From NCBI GenBank assembly GCA_030248065.1, contig JASAMV010007680.1, forward strand, positions 1-64,000: a DNA stretch of 64,000 nt, in the 5' to 3' direction. Positions 1 through 10,280 of the stretch are shown in pieces. The notes under the pieces are model-generated. The model had not been told where the DNA came from, did no database searches, and saw only the letters and a list, made by a program, of their open reading frames with translations. Both the position numbers and the translations under genes were made by a program. The stretch's first letter is position 1, and every line of letters begins with the position of its first letter. Origin of the DNA: Rhynchonema sp. JSB1_4. Taxonomy: Eukaryota; Nematoda; Chromadorea; Monhysterida; Xyalidae.

Positions 1-432
1 TACAGTAACCCTCATGCCACATGTTTTGCTTGCCACATGGATCTATACAGTAATCTGTTTGCCACATGTCTTGCTGGGATCTACCTACAGTAATCTTTAT
101 GCCACATGTCGCTTGGATCTACAGTAACCCTCATGCCACATGGATCTATACAGTTATCTGTATGCCACATGCCTTGTTGGGATCTACCTGCAGCAATCTT
201 TATGCCACATGTCGCTTGAGTCTACAGTAACCCTCATGCCATATGTTTTGCTTGCCACATGGATCTATACAGTAATCTGTATGCCACATGTCTTGCTGGG
301 ATCTACCTACAGTAATCTTTATGCCACATGTCGCCTGGATCTACAGTAACCCTCATGCCACATGTTTTGCTTGCCACATGGATCTATACAGTAATCTGTA
401 TGCCATATGTCTTGCTGGGATCTACCTACAGT
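1..432. repeat. 119-bp-period minisatellite
   Basis: Almost four units with a period near 119 bp; units begin near 1, 120 (shorter), 222 and 341. Each unit is built from a degenerate element of about 40 bp containing TATGCCACATG and ATCTACAGTAA. All three forward frames stay open through it, so the ORFs here are by-products of the repeat. The array runs off the left edge of the window, so its full size is unknown. Confidence 0.9.
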
Positions 433-1190
433 ACTCGTGGTTTCTCTTGCATTTTCTTAAAAAGAACAAAGCAAGTCAGTGAAATTCAGGCAGTCTCTTC
501 TCAAGGTTGCATTTTGTCAGACGCGCATGCGCACACGAGTGCAAATCAGCAATTTCAATGTTTTCACAAGATTCATTCATTTCATAACCAATGTTCCTCT
601 AAGATAGTGTCACGGATATTTTTGTTGAGCTGGTCATGTTCAATCAGAATTGGATTGATTGGATCAGAATTGTCAAACCAGTGTTTGTTTGAACTTTTGA
701 GGATTAAGTATGCGAGAAATCGAGGGAGGTTTTGGAGAGCAAAATGAACCAGTTTAGGACTTAATTTTTAGGTTGTTGTTGAATTGCTTCTTGGTGTTAT
801 TCTTGTTGAAGTTCGTCAGCGCTTTTGTTTCATCAATGCGGTCAATTGGTCGAGTCGTGCTGAATTTACGTATGAATCGTTAAAAAATTATTTTGAGGAG
901 GAAATGACAGGCCAGGAAGCTAATGGGCATGATAACAAGGTGTCGTTTCGTCACTGTAAAATCTGACGCTGCTTCCTTTCGCAGCGCTACTATTTGTAAA
1001 CGTACACGCAATATCGTATTCAATGGATTTGATATGTAAATCGACCAACAGTCGCTTCGCTCCATTGAAAGAACGATGGCGTGTTCGAAGGCTTAGCGCC
1101 TGATCGTTTGGCGGCCTGAAATTAATAGAACAAGTTGGCTTACAATTTCTGGTTTGAATTCACTGATATCAGTTACCCGCGCAGGAAGAA
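433..1190. other. no recognisable gene
   Basis: Unique-looking sequence after the minisatellite. Short open frames are present, but none has a signal peptide, a recognisable motif or a convincing splice-site pair. Nothing functional could be assigned. Confidence 0.5.
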
Positions 1191-1195
1191 AACAA

Positions 1196-1264
1196 GCCAA
1201 AATTGGCCCGTTATTTAGAAAACGGGCCAGAATTGGCCCGTTTTGCTCTAAGCGGGCCAGAGTG
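1196..1264. repeat. GGCCCGTT short inverted/direct repeats
   Basis: Three alternating copies of AATTGGCCCGTT and its complement AACGGGCCA lie within 70 bp, so the segment can fold into a small hairpin. It looks like the core of a decayed foldback element. No gene is seen between here and 2295. Confidence 0.6.
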
Positions 1265-2294
1265 GCATCGGAAACACAACAATTGGGCACCAGTCTAGTG
1301 CTTCGCCGATGTATTACTCTACACCGGTTTCTCTCGCCGCCAAAGTGACTCAAGAAAAAGTGCTGGACCTCAGTTTTTTGAAGTGATGGGCCAATGCAAG
1401 CTTCTTCAACGGCACCGTAGTTTTCTATATTGTATCCCCACCAGTCGATCGAAACTGAGTTTTGGAGCATGTGAAGGCTAATATTTGTCAAACTCTATGT
1501 GTCTACAATTCAACGCAACAATGTGTTCAAAATTAAGGTATAGTGCTCTCAAACTCAAATACACGCTTCCTTGCTTGGCAAAAACTGGATCGGCCGCTGC
1601 TGGCATTATACGATGAAGGTTGCTCAAGATAAGATATGCAACAGATGGTACGAAAAACAAATTTTTATTGCGACAGCGTCAAGTCAAAATTTTGTAAAGA
1701 TGAGCCATTTGGTAACTGGATGGAAATATGTCCAAAAGTATGTACGAATAACAGGTCTGAGGTGTTCGTCAATATCCGGAGCCGTATCAACTCTGCGGGC
1801 AAGTGCTGCGACCGCGACAGCGGTTGGACTAGCTCTTGGCACAGGCAAATTTGTACTCGACAGACCCGTATTTTGAAATGCGAAACGGAACAACGTTTAC
1901 GTAAGTCCAATTTAGACAACCTATTTTAAATATATACATAGAATATACTTGATTCAAAAATTCGTCATATTATGTAACCTAGCGAGATTGCCCTCAAAGC
2001 ATACGCGGCCGATGGCACCCCGTAACCTGATCTCGAATCAGATATGGCGGATACTGTCGTATCCAAAAAAATTACTGAAAAATTTGAATTAAAACAAGAC
2101 CATCAGGTCACTTGTTTACATCGCAAGCTGTCGACAAACCAGGCTAAAAAACGAACATGTGACCAAGATGTGACACTTACACGCTATAACTACGAGGAAT
2201 ACTGTACGGATTGCGCATTCATTTTCTTGTCGTTTTCGAAACGTAGTCGGCCCGGCCCGTAGTCCTTGTCCTTGAGGACCGACGGCCCAACGCA

Positions 2295-2348
2295 ATGAAA
2301 CTGATCGTATCAATTCTGTGCTTACTTGGAGTCTTGGCATCGATTACG
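2295..2348 (+). CDS. signal-peptide first exon of a secreted protein (candidate)
   Basis: ATG followed by 17 codons encodes MKLIVSILCLLGVLASIT, a textbook secretory signal: Lys at position 2, then a Leu/Val/Ile core. It stops at a GTAACT splice donor in phase 0. The exon stands alone. The next plausible coding pieces are at 4228 (after a strong TTTTCAG acceptor, but in the wrong phase) and 5600 (phase 0). I infer a secreted protein, possibly the start of the Gly-Asn-Gln-rich gene downstream. The exon chain is not proven. Confidence 0.45.
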
Positions 2349-2420
2349 GTAACTTTTCAGTATGTCGCTTGCGTTTATACAAAATAATACATACCTTAAA
2401 GTGTGTGTCAAACGTCATCT

Positions 2421-2650
2421 ACCGCCATATTTTCGAAACGGTGTAAAGGTCAGGTGGGTGTAAAGGTCGGTGGAAAGCTCGGTCGACAGCTCAGTGTGAT
2501 AGACCTCGGTGTAAACTTGAAACATTCCACGTTAATAACAGGCAATGTTTCACGTTTACACCGAGCTACGCCGACCGAGCTTTCGACCGAACTTTACACC
2601 GACCTTTACGCCCAATTGACCTTTACACCGTTTCGAAAATTCCACCCTAT
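2421..2650. repeat. foldback MITE, family 1 (TTTTCGAAACGGTGTAAA ends)
   Basis: About 230 bp of inverted repeat. It begins TTTTCGAAACGGTGTAAAGG and ends with the complement followed by CCACCCTATG, with stem-forming copies of GACCTTTACACCG inside. Family members lie at 32189-32404, 41397-41622 and 48441-48656, with a degraded one near 39.7 kb. No coding capacity; a non-autonomous foldback element. Confidence 0.85.
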
Positions 2651-2663
2651 GTAGTTTCCTAAG

Positions 2664-2958
2664 GGCTCGGCCATACAGACCCGAAACACGAAACATAATT
2701 TTTTCTATGACCGTGTTTCGGGTTTCGAGTTTTGAAAAAAAATCCGAAACCCGAAACACAAAGCATAACATTCGAAAATGTTTCGGCTGACAGTATAATT
2801 GCTTCGCGTCAGACATTAGTCGCAAAACCGAAGCATTTTCGAATATCATGCCTTGTGTGTTTCGGGTTTCGTGTTGTTTTCAAAACCCGAAACACAGACA
2901 TAGAAATAATTATGTTTCGTGTTTCGGGTTTCGGGTCTACTGTATCTGGCCGAGCCCC
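2664..2958. repeat. foldback element rich in CCGAAACACGAAAC
   Basis: A roughly 295-bp inverted repeat bounded by GGCTCGGCCATACAG at the left and the near-complement CTGTATCTGGCCGAGCC at the right. The interior alternates GTTTCGGGTTTCG and CGAAACCCGAAAC, giving multiple nested hairpins. It abuts the family-1 MITE directly, which suggests serial insertion at one place. Confidence 0.85.
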
Positions 2959-2959
2959 A

Positions 2960-4190
2960 ATGAAACGCAGCACCCAACTGATAGTGTTTGCAAAAACCGC
3001 GTGAACACTCGCTCAGGGTGGAATTCACGAAAAGTTTTGAGTCCTCGCTCCTTTCGGACAGATTTAGTGAAGAACCTAACTTGGTGCCGATATTTGATAC
3101 TCCAACAAACGTTATCCCCCGATTTCGCGAGTTAGCTGGTTAAAAAGACTCGTCTTTTGGCTAATACTGATGGCGTACTTGCACGTTGTGCACACGAGTT
3201 GTACATAATAGCGCAAAGTTGAACATGCAGGCTCAAACGATCGCAAGAAGTTGCGCATTAAAGTTTACAACTTGCGTACATGACAATAAAAGCCGTTTAT
3301 TGCAATCAATGTCAACTCTGTGTTGTCGTTCATTTCCATACAAAAAAATGGGATCTCTGTCAGATGACGTTCGACATACATTGTAACAAATAAATACCCA
3401 GGTCCATGTACCACCAGCATAAGCGTTCTTTCAGCCTATGGCCACTGGACTTGGAGCTCAGCGAACACTAGACAAGAAGCTTATTACACTAGTAAAGCGT
3501 ATTGAATATGATTGTAAGTGGCAATTTTAAACGGTTCTAGATCAGAACGTGTTTGACTCTGTTGCACTTTTATGGGTTCGCAGTTGTTCCTTTGATAGAA
3601 GTCCCAAGCACCTCCTATTTCACGATCGGATTGTGTGATGTGACTAGGCATTCACATAACGTGATGCGATCGGATCTATTGGTCACAAAACAGCTGTTGC
3701 ACAAGCGGCTCAAAGTTTGTTTTCACGCCCGCCATGCGTGTCTATGGTTGGGTGTTGTGGGCTGTGCGCGCACTGGTTGAATACTGTGTGCGGCACACAC
3801 TCATTAGCATACAAACACACGCACATTGTCAGCTGGGCAATTTTATAAGCAGGGGTGTATTATGTAAAAACAATGTTATGCTGCAGCAATATAACGCGTC
3901 TGACTGCCTCTGTTCGTGGGCAAGCCAGATCACATCACGTGATGTGACTGCCCAGTCAGAACCAGTCACATAAGGTGATGTAACTACCCCAGTCACATCA
4001 CGTTGATGTGACCAGGTAGACTGATCCGATCCGATCGCATCTGATCACCAAGTTTGATATCGACCTACATCATTGCTCATTTGCCAAGCGCAAATATCCT
4101 AGCATCCAAGCTTTACGTTTGACTATTCACGATCCGAAAACCATGTTCAGCCGCATTACTTGCGTGCGACACCAAGCGTTTTTTCAACGT
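2960..4190. other. intergenic or intronic, with CACGTGATGTGAC repeats
   Basis: No convincing exon. Near 3920-4015 three copies of GTCACATCACGTGATG-like sequence alternate in both orientations, and GATCGGATC-type words flank them. The text CACCAAGTTTGATATCG (about 4047) recurs near 37277 and in complement near 44630, marking another dispersed repeat. Confidence 0.4.
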
Positions 4191-4227
4191 AGTATGTGTG
4201 TGTACAATGGCTTTATTGGTTTTCAGT

Positions 4228-4839
4228 ACGTGTGACGAAAATGCGACTGAACCGGACGCAAACACAATTACATCGAACACAAAAGCAAGTACGCCAGATG
4301 CAAGCGAAAGTGAGCTGGGCGCTAACGCGAGTAAATCGGACGCAAGAGCAAACACGCGCGACACGGAAGCAAGTGCGCCGGGCGCACGCGAACGTACGAT
4401 GGACGCAAGCGCAGGTACGCCTGACGCAAGCGCAAGTAAACCGAACGCAGACGCAAGTAGACTTGATGCAATCGGAAGTAAACCGGACGCAAGCGCAAGT
4501 AGACTTGACGCAATTGGAAGTAAACCGGACGCAAGCGCAAGTAGACCGGGCGCAGACGCAAGTAGACTTGACGCAATTGGAAGTAAACCGAACGCAAGCG
4601 CAAGTAGACCGGGCGCAGACGCAAGTGGACTTGACGCAATTGCAAGTGGACCTGACGCAAGCACAAACATCGTGTGAGGCGATGTTCTGGAAATGGTCGC
4701 TGACGGAGGATGGCCGCACCTCAACTACGGTTGACGCATCCAAAGTAAACTTTGTGTTCACCATGCAACGCGAGGAGGGGAAAACTTGTCATGATACTTG
4801 TGTCGCTGCTGCCAAGGTGCGTTGTGCTTGGTGCTGCTT
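4228..4839 (+). CDS. heptad-repeat, Gln/Thr-rich exon with Cys-containing tail (candidate)
   Basis: After a strong TTTTCAG acceptor, one frame stays open to a GTGCGT donor at 4840. It encodes about 150 residues built from the heptads VNRTQAQ and VDLTQLE, which derive from a 21-bp DNA repeat. A non-repetitive tail follows (SCEAMFWKWSLTEDG, then KTCHDTC). A second frame through the array (DASASRLDAIGSKP) is also open but stops at 4677, before the non-repetitive tail. That favours the heptad frame. The tail has the composition of an extracellular Cys-bearing domain that I cannot name. The phase at the acceptor does not match the 2295 exon, so the gene model is incomplete. The heptads could form a coiled coil. 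Confidence 0.35.
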
Positions 4840-5599
4840 GCAATGATTGATGTAAAGCTCTCCAGATAGTGCTGCGTTAAAAGAGGTGGAAACAATTTTT
4901 TAAATCATAAGATATGAATCTGGTCTTCCGATTTATTACTCAGATTTATTAACACCGACGTTTTGATCCCAAATCAAAAGAGTCCATTGTCAAGGTAACA
5001 CAAAAAAGGACGAGAAAATTGGTACTTGCAAAAACACACCAGATATAAAAAGATTAAATAAATATTGCAATGTGAGCGAGCTTAAGAGCGTGTGCCCAAC
5101 AATCAGACAAACGTAAACCACTGCAGTCATTTAGTTCGGGCCCCAAAGTCATTTGTGCGACCAATACCTGATTATGGTTGGTACTTATCGACCATTATAT
5201 AGCATGGTTTTCGTATCACCTGTGCTTCATATGCACCTAGAACACATTATGTAACAAAATACCCCTATTTTGTACCTGAGCGCTCATTTTTTCGTGTTGA
5301 GCAGATTTTGGCTGGAATAAAAAACAATTTTTTATAAAGAAATCTTTTTTTAAAATGGGGCTCGAATAAAACGTTTTTTTCATTAACCACTGACCAAGAC
5401 ACCATGGCAGGGTCAGGGGACCACAAGCGCAGTAATTTTTCGTAAAAAAGGATACCTTAAACTAGAAAAATTTTGGAATTTTGAAATGCTATGAAAAAAT
5501 TCGTTGGCCATTGGGACAAAGCTTTAAACGACATCTTTTTCAATAAAAACATAAATTAAACACCACTGTTTTACCTAGGAGATATGAAAACCGATGTAG
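4840..5599. other. probable intron, no feature recognised
   Basis: AT-rich sequence between the heptad exon and the Gly-rich exon. It contains runs of T and A but no repeat unit or motif I could identify. It ends at the acceptor GATGTAG just before 5600. Confidence 0.4.
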
Positions 5600-5987
5600 A
5601 AAGTTCTATCATGGTACCAACGGGGCAATCAGCGTGGAAACCGAGGTCCTCCAGGTGGAAACCAGGGCCCTCCTGGTGGAAACCAGGGTGGAAATCAAGG
5701 CCCTCCAAGAGGAAACCAGGGCCCTCCTGGTGGAAACCAGGGTGGAAACCAGGGCCCTCCTGGTGGAAATCAGGGCGGAAGCCAGGGCCCTCCTGGTGGA
5801 AATCAGGGCGGAAGCCAGGGCCCTCCTGGTGGAAACCAGGGTGGAAGCCAGGGCCCTCCTAGTGGAAACCAGGGTCCTGCAGGTGGAAACCAGGGTGGAA
5901 ACCAAGACGGTGGGAATCAGGTGTTCATCCATGGACCCACACCCCCGCCCGGTGCCGTTATCCTCCCGCGGGTCGTACACGGTCGTT
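5600..5987 (+). CDS. Gly-Asn-Gln-rich, collagen-like repeat exon (candidate)
   Basis: From the acceptor at 5597-5599 one frame reads KVLSWYQRGNQRGNRGPPGG and continues as tandem GPPGGNQGGNQ / GPPGGNQGGSQ blocks. It finishes with an HGPTPPPGAVILPRVVHGR tail before a GTAAGT donor at 5988. The GPP triplets resemble short collagen-like stretches but are interrupted by GGNQ, so this is a Gly/Asn/Gln low-complexity secreted or matrix-type protein rather than a true collagen. The donor is phase 1; joined to the acceptor at 6057 it would give an immediate TAA stop. The phase fits the donor of the preceding exon at 4839. The other frames (WKPGPSWWKP and its complement) are shadows of the repeat. Confidence 0.45.
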
Positions 5988-6164
5988 GTAAGTGCAGCTT
6001 TGTGTTCTCGCTTTTGGCTATTTCGAGTTTAAGCCGATCAAAAACGCCTTTTCAGAACCCGATAATGAAACTTTGATGCGAACTTGTGATTAAATGTGGA
6101 AAAAGAGCGAGCTGTTTTGAGGCCATGTGAAAATCCGTAACTACATAATACGTATATGAAATTA

Positions 6165-6262
6165 TGCTGTAACGCCAGGAGCGGCTGATGAGAATTTGAA
6201 CCCAACCTTGAGCTCAACCGAAATAAAAGTTCAGTTGCACCATTGTACTGTGTTTGCCGTGG
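6165..6262 (+). other. conserved 3'-end/polyadenylation block, copy 1
   Basis: GCCAGGAGCGGCT...TTGAAC, then AAATAAAAGTTCAGTTGCACC and CTGTGTTTGCCGTG. The same ordered words occur at 9035-9137 just after the stop of the thyroglobulin-1-like gene. Both copies contain an AATAAA signal about 10 bp before CAGTTGCAC. I infer homologous 3'UTRs, so the genes ending here and at about 9.1 kb are tandem duplicates at least in their 3' ends. Confidence 0.6.
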
Positions 6263-6462
6263 TCGGACAACGAACGAACACTTGCTGGACGCACAGCTCA
6301 GAAACCATGTATACTTGCACAGCGCCCTTGCATATCATATGCGCCTCCCTGCCACTCACTGCACTGTCTTGATATAGTTGCAGCTGGTGTGGCATTGATC
6401 AGGGTTGGACTGGGGGAAAACAGTGCCGACAGAGACTTGGTATCGATATTAGGAAATTACCG

Positions 6463-6626
6463 GTCGGGACTCGTGCCTACGGCCCGGCTACAGCGCCGCG
6501 CCCGTGCCGTGCCCCCCCCCCGAAGACCCGTTGGCGTACCCAAAGCTACCCTTGAAAATTGACCCGTCCGCCCTTCCGAGGGAGGGGGCCACACACATAC
6601 GTCTTACTGTTTTAGTAGTATAGATG
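6463..6626. repeat. truncated interspersed repeat (CGGCCCGGCTACAGCGCC ... TTTTAGTAGTATAGAT)
   Basis: About 160 bp shared with the ends of the 58705-59405 insertion: the GTGCCTACGGCCCGGCTAC block, a poly-C run, GAAGACCCGTT, GAAAATTGACCCGTC, then GGGAGGGGGCCACA and TTTTAGTAGTATAGAT. Here the purine-rich middle is missing, so this is a short internally deleted copy of the same family. The family is not identified; the terminal motifs are compatible with a Helitron-like or MITE relic but do not prove it. Confidence 0.65.
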
Positions 6627-7167
6627 ACTTGTTCTCGCATTACCATTGTTTTGGCGTTTAGTCTGATGTGACGTTGCAGGTACCCAAAAGCTCCGATGAT
6701 GCCCAGATACTCCACGAATATTGGTTGCGGGATTTGATCTTTCGCATAGCTTATCTTATTCGACGTTCATGTATTTTGTTCGCAGATAGTGGCTCGTAAC
6801 GAACCTGTATTTCAATGGCCAATCACTTCAAGCGCGCATTAACCCAAGAACATAAGGATGATCATTTCCTTCTAAAATTACTTTCGGAAACTAGGCTGTG
6901 GTTGCTGTGAGTGCACACAGAATAAATCGAAAAATAAAACATGTTGTGAAAATAACACAAGTGGAAATAATGCAACATAGACCAAGATGAGACTTTCTGC
7001 AGCTATTGCGTGGGTGTGATTTATTGAAGACGATACAAACGAAAATTATTTTTCTCCATTCGAAAATCGTATTTGTAGAAAGTTTCTTGTTATGTTTTTT
7101 CACTACGGGGATCTGAATATCATTGGGCTCGAACTTGACTATAATTGCGTTTGGACTATAATCAAAT

Positions 7168-8140
7168 ATGATTCTATGGACCATTGTTGCTGTGATTTGC
7201 TGGATGGCCGCAAGTCTGACACGGGAAGGTAAAAGGACACCGTGAACTTTTAAACAAAGAGATTAGTTTCCGCAGCTATGTAATTGTTCATTCGTCAACG
7301 CAAATCGTCAACACTGGTAATCAACTCAAAGCAGCCCTGAATCAGAAACTATATATATGGCAATAGTGTTGAGTTGACGACATGAATACCTGGAAGCCGG
7401 TTTTCCCGTGCTTTGACCAGGGTTGGGCAAAAAACGTTTTTTTTTAAATCGTTTATTTTAAAAACGTTTTTTTTAAAACGCCCAGATGATCAAAATATGC
7501 CCCCAAAAAATTGGAAAACGCTCATGTTGGGAAGAAAACGTGGTTAAATGAAGTCATTCTATGTGTTCTGAGGCAAAATAAACAGGTTTCAACCCTTTTC
7601 TAGCGAGTTGCTAAGATCCCATATCAGACCCGCATCGTGGGACCAACTTTGGCCGGGGTCATCACTGAAAGTCAAACTCCGTATATCGACGTATCTCGAC
7701 AAAGTAAAAATTGGTCGAAAATTTTTTGAAAAAAATGGGACAAAAAATTGATTTTCTTTGATAATCAGTGTACTTTCCCTGAAAAATCAGGGAAAATCAA
7801 GGAAATTCAGGATTTAAAAAAACGAAAAACGACCCAGGCGTTTTTTTTAAAAACGTCGTTGTTTTAAGAAAAAACGCCGTCGTTTTTTTGCCCAACCCTG
7901 GCTTTGACATCGCTGTTTCCATTAGCTTTTATTCCTCAACGTTTGATATCCAGTAACATCCGAATTATGGACATCGCCATGTTGGCACGCACTTTCCTTT
8001 CAGCATCAGGGATGCATGCATGTCGCAACGAGCACAAAGATTGTGGTTGGTGGGCAAGCAGGGGTGAATGCGCATCAAATCCACTGTACATGCATGTTAG
8101 CTGCAAACCAGCGTGTGGAAGATGTCCCCCGAAACGTTAG
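7168..8140 (+). CDS. small secreted ShKT-domain protein (two exons)
   Basis: Exon 1 (7168-7228) encodes MILWTIVAVICWMAASLTRE, a clear signal peptide, and ends phase 1 at a GTAAAA donor. Exon 2 (8004-8140) follows a CCTTTCAG acceptor and restores the frame exactly. It encodes a ShKT domain of about 36 residues with all six cysteines in canonical order: ACRNEHKDC, GWWASRGEC, NPLYM, SCKPACGRC. It ends RCPPKR and TAG. ShKT domains are short disulphide-rich modules found in secreted nematode proteins, channel-blocking peptides and extracellular enzymes; the domain alone does not make this a toxin. The exon could instead splice at AAAC/GTTAGT (about 8134) into the downstream thyroglobulin-1-like exons, making one multidomain protein. 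A hAT MITE sits in the intron. Confidence 0.7.
7418..7900. mobile_element. hAT-type MITE with 8-bp target duplication
   Basis: 483 bp beginning CAGGGTTGGGCAAAAAACG and ending with the complement. It is flanked by an exact 8-bp direct repeat GCTTTGAC (7410-7417 and 7901-7908). The CAGGG ends and 8-bp duplication are diagnostic of hAT. The interior contains the same AGCGAGTTGCTAAGATCCC region as the element at 17743-18254, in opposite orientation. No transposase; non-autonomous. It lies inside the intron of the ShKT gene. Confidence 0.95.
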
Positions 8141-8510
8141 TTGCCCACTCGGTCACAACCATTGTGTAGGCATTTCTTTGGCTGGAGAGACAACAATTGT
8201 GAAAGAAAAAATCAACTTTAGACGCAAGCGCAATATTTTAAAAACAATTCGTACACATTTGGTGTTTAACCACATGCCGCGCGACTATTCTGCCCGCCCG
8301 AAATTCAAATACACGGTGCGGAAAGGCAAATTCGGGTGCTGCGGTCAGGCTCAAGTCTACCACCGTAGACATATCGCGCTTCCTGCAATATAAGCCCGGA
8401 ATGACGCGGGTTGTAACTGTACCTTTGTGTTCATTGGCCTTTTTGAGGTCATGGCCGCTAATGGTGTTCGCATCGACGAGGCCTGGCATGTCGCCAGTCT
8501 GTGAAAACAG

Positions 8511-8976
8511 GCCGATACGGGCCAAACTCACCTCTGTTACGCTACCACCATCATCACAGCCGCACATTCAACGCCCAACTGCCAGCGAGCTGCAGAGGAA
8601 TCGATGAAAAGAAGTCGGGAAATGGTTCGCAACGGAGTGCAGGACATCGGCCTTGACTTTAACAAGCTGGAGTGTGCACCTGGTGGTTTGTCTGCCTTCA
8701 ATCTTGTGATGTGCAGTGCACACTCATTTGTTTTTCTTTCTGATGTTTTGATCAAGTTGGTATGGTATGTACGGTGTACGTTCGGTCAAACTGATATCTT
8801 TTCGTGTATTCACAGGTCACAAATTCAAACGGCTGCAAGTCTCGAGTATTCTCACCGGGAATGACTACTACTGCGTTCACCCAGATACCGGCCAACGCAC
8901 GAAAGATCTGATGTTTGTGACATGGGAAGAAGTTGCCCGAGTGAGGGTGCCAACAGAGGATTGGTGTCCGTATTAG
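8511..8976 (+). CDS. thyroglobulin type-1-like domain, last two exons (candidate)
   Basis: Exon 8511-8682 (acceptor AAAACAG, donor GTGGTT, phase 1) and exon 8817-8976 (acceptor TTCACAG, stop TAG) join in frame across a Gly codon. The product contains NCQRAAEESMKRS, LECAPGHKFKRLQ, YYCVHPDTGQ and ends TEDWCPY. Spacing and motifs match a thyroglobulin type-1 module: a C-x-R-A helix start, a Gly/Lys loop, then the (W/Y)CVxxxTG core. The usual third and fourth cysteines (QC and CWCV) are replaced by Val and Tyr, so one disulphide is lost as a pair. Such domains bind or inhibit cysteine proteases or act as matrix modules. The phase-0 start means an upstream exon is missing from my model; it may belong to the ShKT gene 370 bp upstream. 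Confidence 0.5.
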
Positions 8977-9034
8977 AAGTGGGATATGTCAATTGACAAG
9001 CACGTGAAAGTAAATAACGTTTCAAATGACGCAC

Positions 9035-9137
9035 CGTGACGCCAGGAGCGGCTAATGGGCGCTTGAACAAACTGTATTTCATATCTCCAGTAAAATAAAG
9101 GTCATCAGTTGCACATCCTTCCGTGTTTGCCGTGTCA
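9035..9137 (+). other. conserved 3'-end/polyadenylation block, copy 2
   Basis: Partner of the block at 6165-6262. It contains GCCAGGAGCGGCTAATGGGC, an AATAAAGG signal, CAGTTGCAC and CGTGTTTGCCGTG. It starts about 60 bp after the TAG at 8976, as expected for the 3'UTR and cleavage site of the thyroglobulin-1-like gene. Confidence 0.6.
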
Positions 9138-9630
9138 CACACCAAAAAACACGAAGCCGAATGCACAATGTTGAAACGCTGCAATTTTTGTAGCGATATG
9201 CTTCCAAACATATACACGATCATGTATACCTGCGTACATTCCTTAAATCTGAGATTCGCATTCAAAAGTATAAGCGGAAAAGAGTTGCACCTGACACCTG
9301 CGCTTTCGTAGAAGAAGGAGAAATTTTAGGTGATGATCCTTGTCTTCTGCAGTCGCTTTTTAGAAATCAGGTCAATCACTGGGTATGTTGGTGAACGTAC
9401 GCAAGCAAGAAGCTAAAAATAATGCAATTTGTGGAAATATGAATGTATTGCAACAGTACTTGACCTATGTACTATAGCGATCCATGGTGTTATTTGTTAG
9501 TACTAAAAATAAAAAAGGTATTAAATGTTTTCGTTGTTGTCAGAATCGTATTTATAGACCAATCATCCAATGGCGTGGTCATTATTTTGTTTTCAACACC
9601 ACTGAGCCACACTGCACTATTGCTGCAAAA

Positions 9631-10280
9631 ATGACTCTGTTGGCCAGTGCCGCTATGCTTTGCTGGATGACAACATGTTTGTGGCTGAAAGGTACGTATT
9701 GCCCAAAACGCTCTTGAATTGGTCGCACAATGACACATTTGATTTTGGGAGGAAAGTTTGATTTCACATTTGAATATAGTGCATAAGCATAGGAAAGTTT
9801 GAATATTGTCAAATGACTCTTTTTTTCCTATCTTTTACGTGTGTCAAATGACTCTCTGAAAAGTCTTCAAATGTTATTCAAATGTTGCTCCTGAGATTTG
9901 ACATTTGATCAAATGTCTTCAAACTTGCAATCAAATCTTGTCAAACTTGTCAAATGTTATTCAAACTTGTATTCAAACTTGTAAATATATTCAAACTTTC
10001 TTCAAATGTATTCAAATGTGTGTCAAATGTCAAATCTATCTAGTCAATGTTCTCAAATGTCTTTGGGCGGAATGTTTTTCTTCGCTGTTTAACTGTATGC
10101 GGCAATTCTGCTAGTCAATGACAATGTTCGAGAGGGTGTTTTCATGCAATTTGGGCACTCACAGTTCTGCAAACCGACCGTAAAGGTCAATACAATCCTG
10201 TCCATGGGTGTGGGCACGGATTGAACACAATGCGTCAGCAGACTCTGCGTGTGTATCATTCACACTTGCAGAGTGGTCAG
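9631..10280 (+). CDS. third secreted-protein gene, first two exons (candidate)
   Basis: Exon 1 (9631-9691) encodes MTLLASAAMLCWMTTCLWLK. Like the ShKT gene's first exon it is exactly 61 nt long, ends in phase 1 and carries a CW motif at a similar position, which suggests a tandem paralogue. A matching phase-1 open exon lies at 10165-10280 between a CACTCACAG acceptor and a GTTTAT donor. It reads LQTDRKGQYNPVHGCGHG and continues for 38 codons without a stop. I recognise no domain in it, and no terminal exon was found before the SINE-like block at 11 kb. The intron contains a TCAAATG array. Confidence 0.4.
9745..10065. repeat. TCAAATG/TCAAACT simple array
   Basis: About 320 bp dominated by irregularly spaced TCAAATG and TCAAACTT words, with few copies on the other strand. 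A mirror-oriented array of ATTTGA/CATTTGAA words is at 14665-14870. Probably the two ends or two copies of one low-complexity repeat family in opposite orientation. Confidence 0.75.

Noticed and set aside
1..432. CRISPR-like array
   Set aside because: Units are contiguous without unique spacers, and the genome is eukaryotic.
4198..4677. DASASRLDAIGSKP frame as the main product
   Set aside because: It is open only because of the 21-bp repeat and stops before the non-repetitive Cys-bearing segment; the heptad frame continues through it. Not fully excluded.
5584..5862. WKPGPSWWKP-type repeat protein frame
   Set aside because: A shifted reading of the GNQGPPGG array. The Gly-Asn-Gln frame has the acceptor, the non-repetitive ends and the donor.
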